A stretch of 64,000 nt of DNA from Bacteroidales bacterium (GTDB lineage Bacteria; Bacteroidota; Bacteroidia; Bacteroidales; P3), in assembly GCA_030523765.1 (NCBI GenBank), contig JAUNHX010000006.1, positions 60,200 to 124,199 of the forward strand. The letters are read 5' to 3'. Each line of letters starts with the position of its first letter. The first letter of the stretch is position 1. Made by a program: the position numbers and the translations under genes. The notes below the pieces were generated by a model. The model saw only the letters and a list, made by a program, of their open reading frames with translations. It ran no database searches and was not told the origin of the DNA. Positions 43,787 to 52,850 of this stretch are shown piece by piece.

Positions 43787-45163
43787 TTATTGATTGCGTT
43801 TACTTGCGTTGTCGAACCAGTCAAGTTGGAAATCGCAATCTTTGAATTCGTCATCGATATGGATGTAGGTGTTGCGAATTTGTCGTTGAGCCCAATCTTG
43901 TACTTTGGCTTGCTGTGCTTTATTGAGGGCTGCATTGTAGAGTTTATCGTAGTCGTCGATCATATTGGCTTTGTGGGCAGGAATATGTCGGAGCACCTTT
44001 ATAATGCGGTAGGCATCTTGGTTGGCATCGGTTTTAAAGCTGGTAGCGTTGCTGATTTCGCCCTCCTCCATAGTAGCGATGCTGATGCCAGGAAACTGAT
44101 CTTTGAGGTTGGAACGATAGAAACGGTTGCTACCACTAAGAGGGTTGGCTAGAAGACCACCTTGCAAACGGGTGCTACCGTCACTGAAATCGCGGGCAGC
44201 TTGCTCGAAAGTGATGTTGCCTAAGCGAATTTGGTTGGCAATACTATCAAGACGGATACGTGCTTGCAGTAGATCGTCGCTCGACACTTTCGGGATCATC
44301 AATATATGGCGGCAGTTAATGGTGTTGCCCCTACGCTCTATCAGTTGAATGATATGAAAGCCAAGCTGTGTTTCGATGATGGGCGACACTTCGCCAGGTT
44401 GTAGAGCGAAGGCGGCGCTTTCAAATTCGCTCACCATTTCTCCACGGGTAAAGAACCCTAGTTCGCCGCCTTTGTTGGCCGATCCGGGATCTTCCGAATA
44501 GAGGGCAGCCAACATAGCAAACTTTTCTCCTTTGAGTACACGTTCACGCAACTGTGCCAATTCTAGTTTTACTCTTTCGCGTTCGGTAACACTCACCTTA
44601 GGCTTGAGACTGATTTCGGCCAATTCGTATTCCTCTTCTACATCGGGGAGACTATCTTGCGGTATGCTTTCGAAAAACTGACGAACCTCGCCTGGGGTTA
44701 CCTTCACATTCTCGGTAAGACTGTATTCAACCCTTTGAGCCAAATAGCGCTCCTTGAGGATGTCGAAATAGATATCGTGGAGTTCGTCGTAGCTTCGGCC
44801 AATAGCGTTGCGGAGAGCCTCTTTGCTACCATACTGTTTGAGTTCCATATTGAGGTAGTAAGTTACTTGTTCCTCCACCTCGTCGTCGGTTACCTCCACG
44901 CTATCCACCTCACCCTTGTGAACCAAGAGCTTGGAGAGAAGCATATTTTCGAGAATTTGGCAGCGATACATCTGAGCGTTGCTGATACCTTGCTGTCGAC
45001 GTACTTGGTTGTAGGCGCCTTCGATATCGGATAGCTTAACGATATTCTTTCCTACCACAGCCACAACTTTATCGATCACCACATCCTGATCTTGAGCTTT
45101 GAGGTTGGTGTTCAGTATCAACATGGATACGATGAGTGCAAAAACCGTTTTTTTGATGTTCAT
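43787..45163 (-). CDS. Exported SurA-like peptidyl-prolyl isomerase
   Basis: 458 aa. A signal peptide (about 1-23, ending LKAQ) precedes the SurA N-domain (about 24-165; VIDKVVAVVGKNIVKLSDIE, HKGEVDSVEVTDDEVEEQV). The first rotamase/parvulin domain (about 170-265, LYSEDPGSANKGGELGFFTRGEMVSEFE) is followed by a second, more degenerate one (about 275-380, RHILMIPKVSSDDLLQARIRLDS). SurA escorts outer-membrane beta-barrel proteins through the periplasm. It is the third of three consecutive foldase genes, with a 72-base gap to the one before it. Confidence 0.9.
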   Translation of the reverse strand: MNIKKTVFALIVSMLILNTNLKAQDQDVVIDKVVAVVGKNIVKLSDIEGAYNQVRRQQGISNAQMYRCQILENMLLSKLLVHKGEVDSVEVTDDEVEEQVTYYLNMELKQYGSKEALRNAIGRSYDELHDIYFDILKERYLAQRVEYSLTENVKVTPGEVRQFFESIPQDSLPDVEEEYELAEISLKPKVSVTERERVKLELAQLRERVLKGEKFAMLAALYSEDPGSANKGGELGFFTRGEMVSEFESAAFALQPGEVSPIIETQLGFHIIQLIERRGNTINCRHILMIPKVSSDDLLQARIRLDSIANQIRLGNITFEQAARDFSDGSTRLQGGLLANPLSGSNRFYRSNLKDQFPGISIATMEEGEISNATSFKTDANQDAYRIIKVLRHIPAHKANMIDDYDKLYNAALNKAQQAKVQDWAQRQIRNTYIHIDDEFKDCDFQLDWFDNASKRNQ

Positions 45164-45235
45164 ATTATATAATATGTATTCCTTTTATTAATTGTTACTT
45201 TTTGTTGTTTGGTACCACGTTTAGAGTGGGAGCCG

Positions 45236-46066
45236 TTAGCTCACTATCTCGATTTTTCCTTTGGCGTTGGCCTCCTTCAGCAGATCGCGCTGCATGTTTT
45301 TGATGATGTCGATCTTGCGATGGTTGAGAATAATCTCCTTGATGTTTTGTTGTTCGAATTGGAGGGGCGAGATATCGTCGACCGTCTTGAACTCAAGAAT
45401 GCGCACCAGGTAGGTGAACTCTTCGTCGTCGAGCTCTACTAGTTTGTTTTGCCGCAGATAGAGTGCCTCGTTGTAGGTATCGATAGGCACTTTGGTTTGC
45501 AGCGTATAGAAGGGGATCCATTTCTCGCTGTCGAACGAAAAGTCGACCGCATAGGCGGCCACCTCTTCCTGAATATCGACAATAGTTTCGTCGGTAATGG
45601 TGCTATTCATTAGTCGTCGAACGTGACCTATACAGGGAGCACCATTGGGTAGCTTTAGGTAGATACAGCGAAGAATGTTGCTACGGAGCACAAAGTTTTC
45701 GGCGTTAGCCTCATAGTATTCGGCTATAGCGGCGTCGCTGACGTTGGTATCGAGCAGTTGTTCTACAATCAGTTGCTCATACTGGTAAGTGATGAGACTA
45801 TTCTTATAGTTTTGCAATTCCTTATCGAAATCTGTACCAACATTTCGCTTAGCTTTCTCGAGTACCACCTGTTGTTGGATCCATTGGTTGATATAGTTGG
45901 TAACGATAGCGATGCTGTCTTCTGCCGAAGTACCAGGAGCTACTAGCCCCTCGATATCGGAACGATACAGATAGTTGTCATAAGCCCGAGCCACCATCTC
46001 CGAATCGTTTCGGTGACAAGCGGCAGCCATCATAGCAACTATCATTATGAGCAGCAATCGTTTCAT
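45236..46066 (-). CDS. Foldase-like lipoprotein (SurA N-domain family)
   Basis: 276 aa. A lipoprotein signal is visible (MMAAACHRND, lipid Cys near residue 17). The helical N-terminal part (about 25-110, AEDSIAIVTNYINQWIQQQVVLEKAK and VEQLLDTNVSDAAIAEYYEANAENF) resembles the SurA/PpiD chaperone domain. A parvulin signature is weak or absent; the remainder (about 120-276) is of unknown fold. It may be a chaperone without isomerase activity. Gap to the 709-aa foldase is 15 bases, so they are almost surely co-transcribed. Confidence 0.78.
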   Translation of the reverse strand: MKRLLLIMIVAMMAAACHRNDSEMVARAYDNYLYRSDIEGLVAPGTSAEDSIAIVTNYINQWIQQQVVLEKAKRNVGTDFDKELQNYKNSLITYQYEQLIVEQLLDTNVSDAAIAEYYEANAENFVLRSNILRCIYLKLPNGAPCIGHVRRLMNSTITDETIVDIQEEVAAYAVDFSFDSEKWIPFYTLQTKVPIDTYNEALYLRQNKLVELDDEEFTYLVRILEFKTVDDISPLQFEQQNIKEIILNHRKIDIIKNMQRDLLKEANAKGKIEIVS

Positions 46067-46081
46067 TCCAGTTGTCGAGTA

Positions 46082-48211
46082 TTAATAGGTAAATTCGTCA
46101 ACCACATCTTGGTGGATGATGACGTTGTATTTCTTGCGCAGTTGTTCAATAAGCTGACGATCTAGATAGCCTTGATAGTCGTTGATGTAGTATCCGCGAG
46201 CCTCTTGGGCGGTCTTCAAACAGGGATCGATAATCTTTTCGACCACGAGAATCTTATAGCCAGCATTGTCGGGATGGGTGTAGGTACCTACCCTCCATTC
46301 GTTGGAGTGGAGTAGGTTCTGATGATTCATCTCCAGTAGTTCAAGTTGAACAGTAGTCTTGGATTTGCCCTCCCATTTCTTATTGTGAGCTTTGAAGAGC
46401 GCCTCGTCCATCTCGGTACCCGTAAGTCCTTTCTTGTAGGCTTTGGCAATAATTTTGCGTGCCTTTTCGGGAGCGATATAATTGCTATCGCTGATGCTGA
46501 TAACGTTGACACGAGCACGGGTGTTCCAGAAATAGGGTTCATCCTCCGGATTGTCGAAACTCATTTCGGGGGTACGGGCAGCATAATAGTTAGCTAAACC
46601 AACGGTGTCGAGGATAGCTTTGCTCCACACCTCGTGGTCGTTGTAAGCAAAGATGGTGAGACCGTTGTGGTATTCCTTCACTAGGTTGGCAAAATCGGGA
46701 TGCTCTTTTTCCAGTTGCGAGTCGGCATATTCGATAGCCTTCTCGTCGCAGAACTCATCGAAACGTTTCTTGGAGTAGGTCTCGATATCGCCTTTTGTAC
46801 GGATATATTCTTGGTTGGCAGCCATCCATTTTAGGAAATCGCGCTGATTGTATTCAATGTTGGCAATCGACATGATAGGACGGAGGTCTGTAATCATCGT
46901 GTCGCTATAAATCCATTTCTTACGATAGATAGAATCGTTGAGGGCAGCAATCGACTCGCTGAGCGAAGCCTTGTATTCCACAGTGGTATTCTTTTTCTTG
47001 CCCTTCTTACCTACTTGTTCAACTGGTTCGGTGGTGTAGTTGTGGAAGCCATATTTCTTTTTGCACTGCTCGGCAAAAACGGTACGGGGTTTATTGTTGC
47101 GCTGATCGCGAGCCATCTTCTGATTATAGAAGGGAATCATCTCCTCGAGCGAACCGAGAGTGTCTTTTTCAATCAAACGGATGATGTGCCATCCTTGCGA
47201 TGTTTCGAAGGGATAGCTGATTTGACCTGGTTGCAGTTGTCCAATCACAGAGACATAGTTGTTGGGCATCTGATTCATCGAGATGTTGTGCAACAATCCG
47301 CCGTTCGAAGAGGTGCTCAAATCATCGCTATAGTTTTTGCAAACACGATAGAAATCCTCACCCTCTTGGAGTTGCTCGAAGGCTTGCTTGATTTTTTCGG
47401 CAGCATAAGCCGGTTTCTTACGATCGTTGCTCACCCATATATGCTGAAAGGAAGCGCTGCCGAAGTAGGGGCGTTTTTCGAGTAGCTTGATGATATGGTA
47501 GCCGTACATAGTACGAACGGGACGACTGATGCTGTCTTCCTCTAGTGTGTAGCAAGCTGTTTCGAAGGGGTATACCATATTGAATACGGTAAAGAAACCT
47601 AGATCGCCTGCATTGCCCGGCACCACACCGTTGTTGGAAGCCTGCTCTTTGGCCGAAGGGTCATCGCTATATTTGACGGCCAAACTGCCGAAGTTCTCGC
47701 CCGCAATAGCTTTGTTGTAAATATCCATAGCCTTATTGTAGGCAGCAAGGGTATCGGCAGGGGAATCGTTGCTATGAACCCTCACAAGGATATGGGCAGC
47801 GTGAACCGAATAGTGGTTGCGCTCGTAGGCCTCCTGGTAGATTTGGTTCAGTGTAGCTGAATCGATGAGGTAGGGGGCAGCCAAATCGCGGCGATAGCTA
47901 GCCAGTTCGCGCAGCAGCGCGCTAGCGGTATCGTAGCCTTGATTGTGTGCATCCAGCAGTTTTACACGATAGTTGGCAAAGAGTTGCACATACTCCTCCA
48001 AAGCCTGTCGTTTCTCGTAGGTGCACGAGGTGGGTTTGATAGAGGTGTCTTGTCCTATCGATCGGAGAAATTCGTAGCGGAACTCCGACTGGTGTATTTT
48101 CTGTCCGCCTATTTCGAACATAACGGGATCCTTCTTTTGCTGGGCATTAGAGGCGAGGGCCATCATAAGCGTCAGCATTAGAGGGAGCGTATAGGTGAAA
48201 ACTTTTTTCAT
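46082..48211 (-). CDS. Large exported peptidyl-prolyl isomerase with two parvulin domains
   Basis: 709 aa. Signal peptide (about 1-23, ending SNAQQ). The N-terminal helical domain contains RYEFLRSIGQDT. Two parvulin-type domains follow: one at about 125-240 (HAAHILVRVHSNDSPADTL, DLGFFTVFNMVYPFE, HIIKLLEKRPYF) and one at about 240-345 (FQHIWVSNDRKKPAYAAEKI, GGLLHN, WHIIRLIEKD). The C-terminal about 350 residues have no domain I can name. The gene is the first of three foldase genes, 139 bases after guaB. Likely a periplasmic chaperone for exported or outer-membrane proteins. Confidence 0.9.
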   Translation of the reverse strand: MKKVFTYTLPLMLTLMMALASNAQQKKDPVMFEIGGQKIHQSEFRYEFLRSIGQDTSIKPTSCTYEKRQALEEYVQLFANYRVKLLDAHNQGYDTASALLRELASYRRDLAAPYLIDSATLNQIYQEAYERNHYSVHAAHILVRVHSNDSPADTLAAYNKAMDIYNKAIAGENFGSLAVKYSDDPSAKEQASNNGVVPGNAGDLGFFTVFNMVYPFETACYTLEEDSISRPVRTMYGYHIIKLLEKRPYFGSASFQHIWVSNDRKKPAYAAEKIKQAFEQLQEGEDFYRVCKNYSDDLSTSSNGGLLHNISMNQMPNNYVSVIGQLQPGQISYPFETSQGWHIIRLIEKDTLGSLEEMIPFYNQKMARDQRNNKPRTVFAEQCKKKYGFHNYTTEPVEQVGKKGKKKNTTVEYKASLSESIAALNDSIYRKKWIYSDTMITDLRPIMSIANIEYNQRDFLKWMAANQEYIRTKGDIETYSKKRFDEFCDEKAIEYADSQLEKEHPDFANLVKEYHNGLTIFAYNDHEVWSKAILDTVGLANYYAARTPEMSFDNPEDEPYFWNTRARVNVISISDSNYIAPEKARKIIAKAYKKGLTGTEMDEALFKAHNKKWEGKSKTTVQLELLEMNHQNLLHSNEWRVGTYTHPDNAGYKILVVEKIIDPCLKTAQEARGYYINDYQGYLDRQLIEQLRKKYNVIIHQDVVDEFTY

Positions 48212-48350
48212 CGAGCAATGTCGTTTTTTTCTTTTTTAATTATGGTTTCTCGTGTTCGATTTATTATATGTTTTTGTTGTTTGAGGTGTTGGCATACTGC
48301 ATTCTCATCCTTGAAGGATGGAGCAAAGTGATGCCAACAAAGGGCAAGCT

Positions 48351-49823
48351 TTATCTTGAATAGTTGGGGGCTTCGCGCGTAATGGTGATATCGTGTGGGT
48401 GGCTCTCAGCGTAGCCGGCACTGGTGATGCGGATAAACTTGGCTTTTTGCAACGAAGCGATATCTTTGCTTCCAGTATAACCCATACCAGCTTTCAATCC
48501 ACCTACCAACTGGTAGAGAACCTCGTTGAGGGTGCCTTTGTAGGGAACGCGTCCCACCACACCTTCGGGAACAAGCTTTTTGGCGTCGGTTTCTTTATCT
48601 TGGAAATAACGGTCTTTCGAGCCGCTCTGCATAGCCTCGAGCGAACCCATACCGCGATAGCTCTTGAATTTACGACCTTCGTAGATGATGGTCTCACCGG
48701 GAGCTTCGTCGACACCAGCCACGAGCGAGCCAATCATGATGGTGCTAGCACCAGCAGCCAGGGCCTTCACAATATCGCCACTATAGCGGATACCGCCGTC
48801 GGCAATAACGGGGATGTCGTAGCCTTTTTGTTTCAATGCGCCTGTAGCTTCGCAGATAGCGGTAAGCTGAGGAACGCCGATGCCGGCAATGATACGGGTA
48901 GAGCAGATACTTCCAGGTCCGATACCCACTTTGATGCCATCGGCACCTGCTTCGGCCAACATAAGAGCAGCTTCGCCCGTAGCGATGTTGCCTACCACCA
49001 CGTCGAGATTGGGGTATTTGGCTTTGACGGTTTTCAATGCATTGACCACACGGATGCTGTGACCGTGGGCGGTATCGATTACGATAGCGTCAACACCAGC
49101 AGTCACCAAAGCGTCAACACGGGTCATCATATCGTCGGTAATGCCTACGCCGGCAGCTACACAGAGGCGTCCGTTCTTGTCTTTACAAGCGTTGGGGCGC
49201 TCTTTGGTCTTCATGATGTCGCGATAGGTGATCAAACCTACAAACTGTCCCTCTTTGTTCACCACAGGCAGTTTCTCGATTTTGTGCTGCTGCAAAATAT
49301 CGGTAGCCTCTTCGAAGGTGGTGCCTTCGTGGGTGGTGATAAGCTTGGTGATCATAATCTCGCTAAGGGGACGGCTTAGGTTGCGCTCAAAGCGGAGGTC
49401 GCGATTGGTAACCATACCGATCAGTACGCGGTTTTCGTCGACGATAGGAATACCACCAATGCCATACTCATACATCAGTTCTACGGCATCCTTCACCAAC
49501 GCATCTTTCGAAAGGGTGATGGGATCGATAATCATACCGTTTTCTGAACGTTTTACTTTCTTAACTTCGTTAGCTTGTCGTTCAATCGACATGTTTTTGT
49601 GGAGTACGCCAATGCCACCCTCTTGAGCCATACCGATGGCCATAGCGGCTTCAGTAACGGTGTCCATAGCAGCCGACACCATAGGAACATTGACAGCGAT
49701 GTTGCGGGAGAAACGTGATGAGATTTTTACTTCGCGAGGTAATACGTCGGAGTAAGCAGGAACGAGCAAAACGTCGTCGTAAGTAAGGCCTTCGCCAATG
49801 AATTTTGATGTATCAGTATACAT
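48351..49823 (-). CDS. guaB: Inosine-5'-monophosphate dehydrogenase
   Basis: NAD-dependent oxidation of IMP to XMP, the committed step to GMP. 490 aa from the chosen start, standard length. TIM barrel with [16 protein letters not shown] at the start, two inserted CBS domains (about 95-210; [44 protein letters not shown]), then the catalytic Cys loop [10 protein letters not shown] and GMGSLEAM (flap). Start set at 49823 because the -7 box at 49887-49894 lies between it and the upstream in-frame ATG at 49898, which would therefore not be on the transcript. Confidence 0.95.
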   Translation of the reverse strand: MYTDTSKFIGEGLTYDDVLLVPAYSDVLPREVKISSRFSRNIAVNVPMVSAAMDTVTEAAMAIGMAQEGGIGVLHKNMSIERQANEVKKVKRSENGMIIDPITLSKDALVKDAVELMYEYGIGGIPIVDENRVLIGMVTNRDLRFERNLSRPLSEIMITKLITTHEGTTFEEATDILQQHKIEKLPVVNKEGQFVGLITYRDIMKTKERPNACKDKNGRLCVAAGVGITDDMMTRVDALVTAGVDAIVIDTAHGHSIRVVNALKTVKAKYPNLDVVVGNIATGEAALMLAEAGADGIKVGIGPGSICSTRIIAGIGVPQLTAICEATGALKQKGYDIPVIADGGIRYSGDIVKALAAGASTIMIGSLVAGVDEAPGETIIYEGRKFKSYRGMGSLEAMQSGSKDRYFQDKETDAKKLVPEGVVGRVPYKGTLNEVLYQLVGGLKAGMGYTGSKDIASLQKAKFIRITSAGYAESHPHDITITREAPNYSR

Positions 49824-49886
49824 ATTTTTACATTTATATCTATTAATCAATTGTTTTCGCACCCTTTCGAGAGGAAAATATTTCTG

Positions 49887-49894
49887 CAAAGATA
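49887..49894 (-). promoter_or_regulatory. Bacteroidetes -7 box for guaB
   Basis: Minus-strand TATCTTTG followed by CA, with TTGC about 19 bp upstream. It lies 64 bases before the chosen guaB start. Confidence 0.8.
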
Positions 49895-50014
49895 ACAAAA
49901 AATCTTTATATGGGGCAATATTTTTTATTAAATCTTCTTATAAATCATTGCTAGCAGTTCGTTGGAACGATTTCTGAGGAATCATTTTTAGGCTATATTT
50001 AGGCAAATAAAAAG

Positions 50015-50047
50015 TTAGAGTTAAGTTAGAGTTAGGTTAGAGTTATG
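50015..50047 (+). repeat. 11-bp triple direct repeat (locus 3)
   Basis: Three phased 11-mers: TTAGAGTTAAG, TTAGAGTTAGG, TTAGAGTTATG, followed by a degenerate fourth (TCAGACTTCGA). Same unit order as at 8377 and 25670. It sits between divergent guaB and the TlpA-like gene. Confidence 0.88.
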
Positions 50048-50052
50048 TCAGA

Positions 50053-50090
50053 CTTCGAGATACCTTCGCTGTGGCTTCGAGATGCCTTCG
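50053..50090 (+). repeat. 22-bp direct repeat next to the 11-bp array
   Basis: CTTCGAGATACCTTCG starts at 50053 and CTTCGAGATGCCTTCG at 50075, a 22-bp period with one change in the 16-base core. TTCGAAG follows at 50103-50109. Confidence 0.75.
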
Positions 50091-50197
50091 AATTTTGGTG
50101 CTTTCGAAGTCGAACAAAAGAGGGCCAATTTCTGGGGAAAAGAAGAGGGCGAGCGATTCGAATTAGGCAAAAAAATAAAACAGTTCGAAAAAAAGTG

Positions 50198-50205
50198 TAT
50201 ATTTG
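50198..50205 (+). promoter_or_regulatory. Bacteroidetes -7 box for the TlpA-like gene
   Basis: TATATTTG followed by CA; no clear -33 TTTG. The start codon is 54 bases downstream. Confidence 0.7.
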
Positions 50206-50258
50206 CATCGTGGATAATAGGTCCATCTTATTTGTAAAATGTTAAACAAAAATAGTTT

Positions 50259-51371
50259 ATGAAGAAATTTCTGCTTCCTTTAGCGATGCTTTTTTGTGTC
50301 GCATTCTTTGTGGTTGGATGTTCCGACAAGAAGTCTACCACTATCAATGGTGTAGTGGCTGTCGATCAAGCCAAAGGTGCTACGGTTTATCTTATTGATT
50401 ACAATACCGGAAGTGTGGTCGATTCTACGACGATTGTTGATAGCACCTTCACCTTTGCGGGCGATTATGGTGAGGAGACTCTTCTGGGTATCAGAACATC
50501 TTTTAACTATGGCGGCATGTGTGTTGCCGAAAAAGGAACAATCTATATTAATTTGGTTACCGACTCGCTGAGCGGCACTCCTCTCAACGACAAGATGGGC
50601 CTCTTTGTTCGTCAGATGCATAAAATATACGACTCGCAACAGCAACATATGGCAGATTTGACGGCTAAACGTCAAGCTCTCAACGAGAAAGATACGGCTG
50701 CCATTAGGGCAATTTCCGAAGAGTATGATAGTATGCTTGCCGATTTGGAAGGCCAATATTTATCCAAATTACAAGCCCTCTACGATGAGAATAAGGATAA
50801 TATCCTAGGAGCCTATGCTTTCATGGAGATGATTGGCCAATATCAATCGGCTGCCCAGTTGGAAGAGGCGCTGAAGGATGCTGCTCCTGTGGTTCGCAAT
50901 TTCCAACCTATACAGCAAGCGTTGGAGCGTCTGCGTAATATCAGCGCTACGGCTGTCAATATGCATTATGCCGATGTGAAAGGACTAAGTTATCCCAACC
51001 ACGATGCTATACTGCTTAGCGAATTGATTGACGGGAAAGTGGCGTTGGTCGATTTCTGGGCCTCCTGGTGTGGCCCTTGCCGTCAGGAAATCAAAGAAAA
51101 TCTGATTCGTATCTACGAACAGTATAAGGATCAAGGACTTCAAGTGGTGGGCCTTGATATCAGCGACAAGTTCGACAAGCACGATGCTGCCGTCAAAGAA
51201 TTGGGTATCACCTATCCACAACTTATTGATACCACCGATGTGGCTGCCCGTACTTATGGTATCGAGGGTATTCCCGAAATTATCCTTATCGATAAGGAGG
51301 GTACCATTGTGGCTCGCAAATTGCGGGGCGATAATATTGAAGCTGCAGTGAAAGAACTGCTGGCAAAATAA
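50259..51371 (+). CDS. TlpA/ResA-type thioredoxin-like lipoprotein with DUF4369-like N-domain
   Basis: 370 aa. A lipobox-like FVVGCSDKK puts the lipid Cys at residue 21. The N-terminal beta-rich domain (about 28-110, TINGVVAVDQAKGATVYLIDY) is of the DUF4369 type often found in Bacteroidota. A helical middle (about 120-235) has a Gln, Asp and Glu-rich coiled-coil-like stretch. The C-terminal thioredoxin domain (about 240-370) has FWASWCGPCRQE with a CxxC active site and cis-Pro in EGIPEI. The role is probably periplasmic disulfide reduction or cytochrome/cell-envelope maturation, substrate unknown. It is followed by an outer-membrane gene 18 bases on. Confidence 0.9.
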   Translation: MKKFLLPLAMLFCVAFFVVGCSDKKSTTINGVVAVDQAKGATVYLIDYNTGSVVDSTTIVDSTFTFAGDYGEETLLGIRTSFNYGGMCVAEKGTIYINLVTDSLSGTPLNDKMGLFVRQMHKIYDSQQQHMADLTAKRQALNEKDTAAIRAISEEYDSMLADLEGQYLSKLQALYDENKDNILGAYAFMEMIGQYQSAAQLEEALKDAAPVVRNFQPIQQALERLRNISATAVNMHYADVKGLSYPNHDAILLSELIDGKVALVDFWASWCGPCRQEIKENLIRIYEQYKDQGLQVVGLDISDKFDKHDAAVKELGITYPQLIDTTDVAARTYGIEGIPEIILIDKEGTIVARKLRGDNIEAAVKELLAK

Positions 51372-51389
51372 AAGAATACTATTGGTTCC

Positions 51390-52556
51390 ATGAAACGCAC
51401 CTCTACCATACTGATATACCTTATGCTGGTAGCTTCGATGCAGGCACAGTCGCCCGTCGCAAAAGATAATTACGACGAACGACTCTCCCTCAACCTCGAT
51501 GCCGCCACCTTTGTCCGCGATGCCGAATTCTTCATGCCTTTCGCTAAGGGCTATACGGCTGCGGGCTTTTGGTGTGAACCTACTTTGTCGTATTTTCTAT
51601 ACAACAACGAAGTTCAGATAAGGGGTGGTGTCAGAATGGTAGGGGTGTCTGGAACTGAGGGGCTCTATCAGTGGCGCCCCATCCTCTCTATCACCTATAA
51701 TCCCAATAGTTGGGCTGAATTTACGCTAGGTACGCTCCCTTCTCGCAGTCAGGCGCAGACGAGGTCGAAGCAAGCGCTTCTATCTAGCCGACACAATGCA
51801 GGCGACCCTATCTACGACCCCGAACGCTGGTTTTATCGCGAACAAGAGGATGGAATGCAGATAGTAACGCATACTAGGTATTGGGAAAGCGATACGTGGC
51901 TCAACTGGGAGCATTTCCTTGAACCTTGGACGGCCGATCAGGAACGGTTTACGCTAGGAAGTAGTCATCGCATTAAGTTCAGTCCCAACAACAATCTGTT
52001 CAATGTTAGCATCCCGATGGTCTTTAGTGGGAGTCATCGTGGCGGACAAATAACCACCCTCGACACTTGTATCGAAACTCTCTTCAACGAAAGCATCGGC
52101 TTGCAGTTCGATTTCTATCCAACCAATCGTATTAGCACTCCTCCTATAGCAACAGTGCTACTACCTTGTTATTTCTTCCAAAACAATTCCCATACGGTTC
52201 AAACACCCTATCAGCAAGGATGGGGCTTCTATCCTCAAGTGGTGTTGACGAAAGAATATGGTAATAGTCGCAATACCGTAAGCTTGAATATGGGTTACTG
52301 GTATGGCTATCAGTATTATTCGGCACGAGGAAGCGCTATGTTCAATTCCTCGTCACCGTTCGATCCCTATTATTGCGACCCCTATCGCAATATGGTTACG
52401 GCCAAAGTGGCTTTTCAGCATCGTATGCCTAAGTTCTCTTTCATGTTCGATGCCGAAGGCTATTACGATATCATGCTTGCTAAGTTCGATTTCGTGGTAG
52501 GTCTCAGTATGGAGTTCTCTAATAGCTGGGACTTGTGGCCCAAAGCGCTGCGGTAG
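51390..52556 (+). CDS. Predicted outer-membrane beta-barrel protein
   Basis: 388 aa, family not recognised. Signal peptide (about 1-19, ending SMQAQ). The mature chain has alternating beta-strand-like segments with aromatic ends (LNLDAATFVRDAEFFMPF, WAEFTLGTLPSRS, FSFMFDAEGYYDIMLAKFDFVVGLSMEF), as in porins or OmpL-like barrels. The last strand ends in WDLWPKALR rather than the canonical Phe. It lies 18 bases after the TlpA-like gene, so the two may be co-transcribed. A carbohydrate or redox role is not supported. Confidence 0.7.
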   Translation: MKRTSTILIYLMLVASMQAQSPVAKDNYDERLSLNLDAATFVRDAEFFMPFAKGYTAAGFWCEPTLSYFLYNNEVQIRGGVRMVGVSGTEGLYQWRPILSITYNPNSWAEFTLGTLPSRSQAQTRSKQALLSSRHNAGDPIYDPERWFYREQEDGMQIVTHTRYWESDTWLNWEHFLEPWTADQERFTLGSSHRIKFSPNNNLFNVSIPMVFSGSHRGGQITTLDTCIETLFNESIGLQFDFYPTNRISTPPIATVLLPCYFFQNNSHTVQTPYQQGWGFYPQVVLTKEYGNSRNTVSLNMGYWYGYQYYSARGSAMFNSSSPFDPYYCDPYRNMVTAKVAFQHRMPKFSFMFDAEGYYDIMLAKFDFVVGLSMEFSNSWDLWPKALR

Positions 52557-52712
52557 TTGCTTTTGGCAACAATACTGCGCTATTGTAGAAGGCATAAAAC
52601 TATGCCGAACTCAAAGAAATGGGGCTTTCCTTCCTAAAGATTGTGGAAGTAAAACCTCATAGAAAAATGAAAAAACCAGAAGTTTTGTTTCTGGCAAAAT
52701 AGTTTTTCACCC

Positions 52713-52743
52713 AACCGTCCAATCAATTTGAAGGTCGGTTTTT
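52713..52743 (+). terminator. Probable terminator upstream of the exporter operon
   Basis: An 8-bp stem with one mismatch (AACCGTCC at 52713-52720 with GGTCGGTT at 52733-52740), followed by five T (52739-52743). Confidence 0.6.
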
Positions 52744-52766
52744 AACATTTCGCACCAATTTTTGTA

Positions 52767-52785
52767 CATTCCGCATAGTGGAATG
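52767..52785. promoter_or_regulatory. Inverted repeat at the exporter-operon promoter (possible operator)
   Basis: CATTCC, 7 bases, GGAATG: a perfect 6-bp dyad directly upstream of the -33 region of the tolC promoter. The position fits an operator or activator site. The operon encodes its own LytTR regulator, but LytTR sites are usually direct repeats, so another regulator is possible. Confidence 0.5.
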
Positions 52786-52786
52786 C

Positions 52787-52816
52787 TTTCGGTGTGCCGT
52801 AATAGCTGTACTTTTG
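52787..52816 (+). promoter_or_regulatory. Promoter of the TolC-HlyD-ABC operon
   Basis: TTTCGG at 52787-52792 as a weak -33 element and TACTTTTG at 52809-52816 followed by CA. Start codon of the tolC-like gene is 35 bases downstream. Confidence 0.75.
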
Positions 52817-52850
52817 CAGTTTCAACACAAAGAAAAAACATATAAGATCA

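Larger units (their letters stand above)
49824..50258. other. Intergenic region: divergent promoters and two repeat types
   Basis: 435 bases between guaB (minus) and the TlpA-like gene (plus). It holds both promoters (49887-49894 and 50198-50205), the 11-bp repeats at 50015-50047 and the 22-bp direct repeat at 50053-50090. No extra gene is convincing. Confidence 0.6.

Noticed and set aside
48393..49379. Antisense open frame (328 codons) opposite guaB
   Set aside because: Gene-length but only the complement of guaB; composition is unlike a real protein (rich in His, Ser and Thr).
49824..49898. guaB starting at the upstream ATG (515 aa)
   Set aside because: The -7 box lies inside that extension, and the family start is at 49823.
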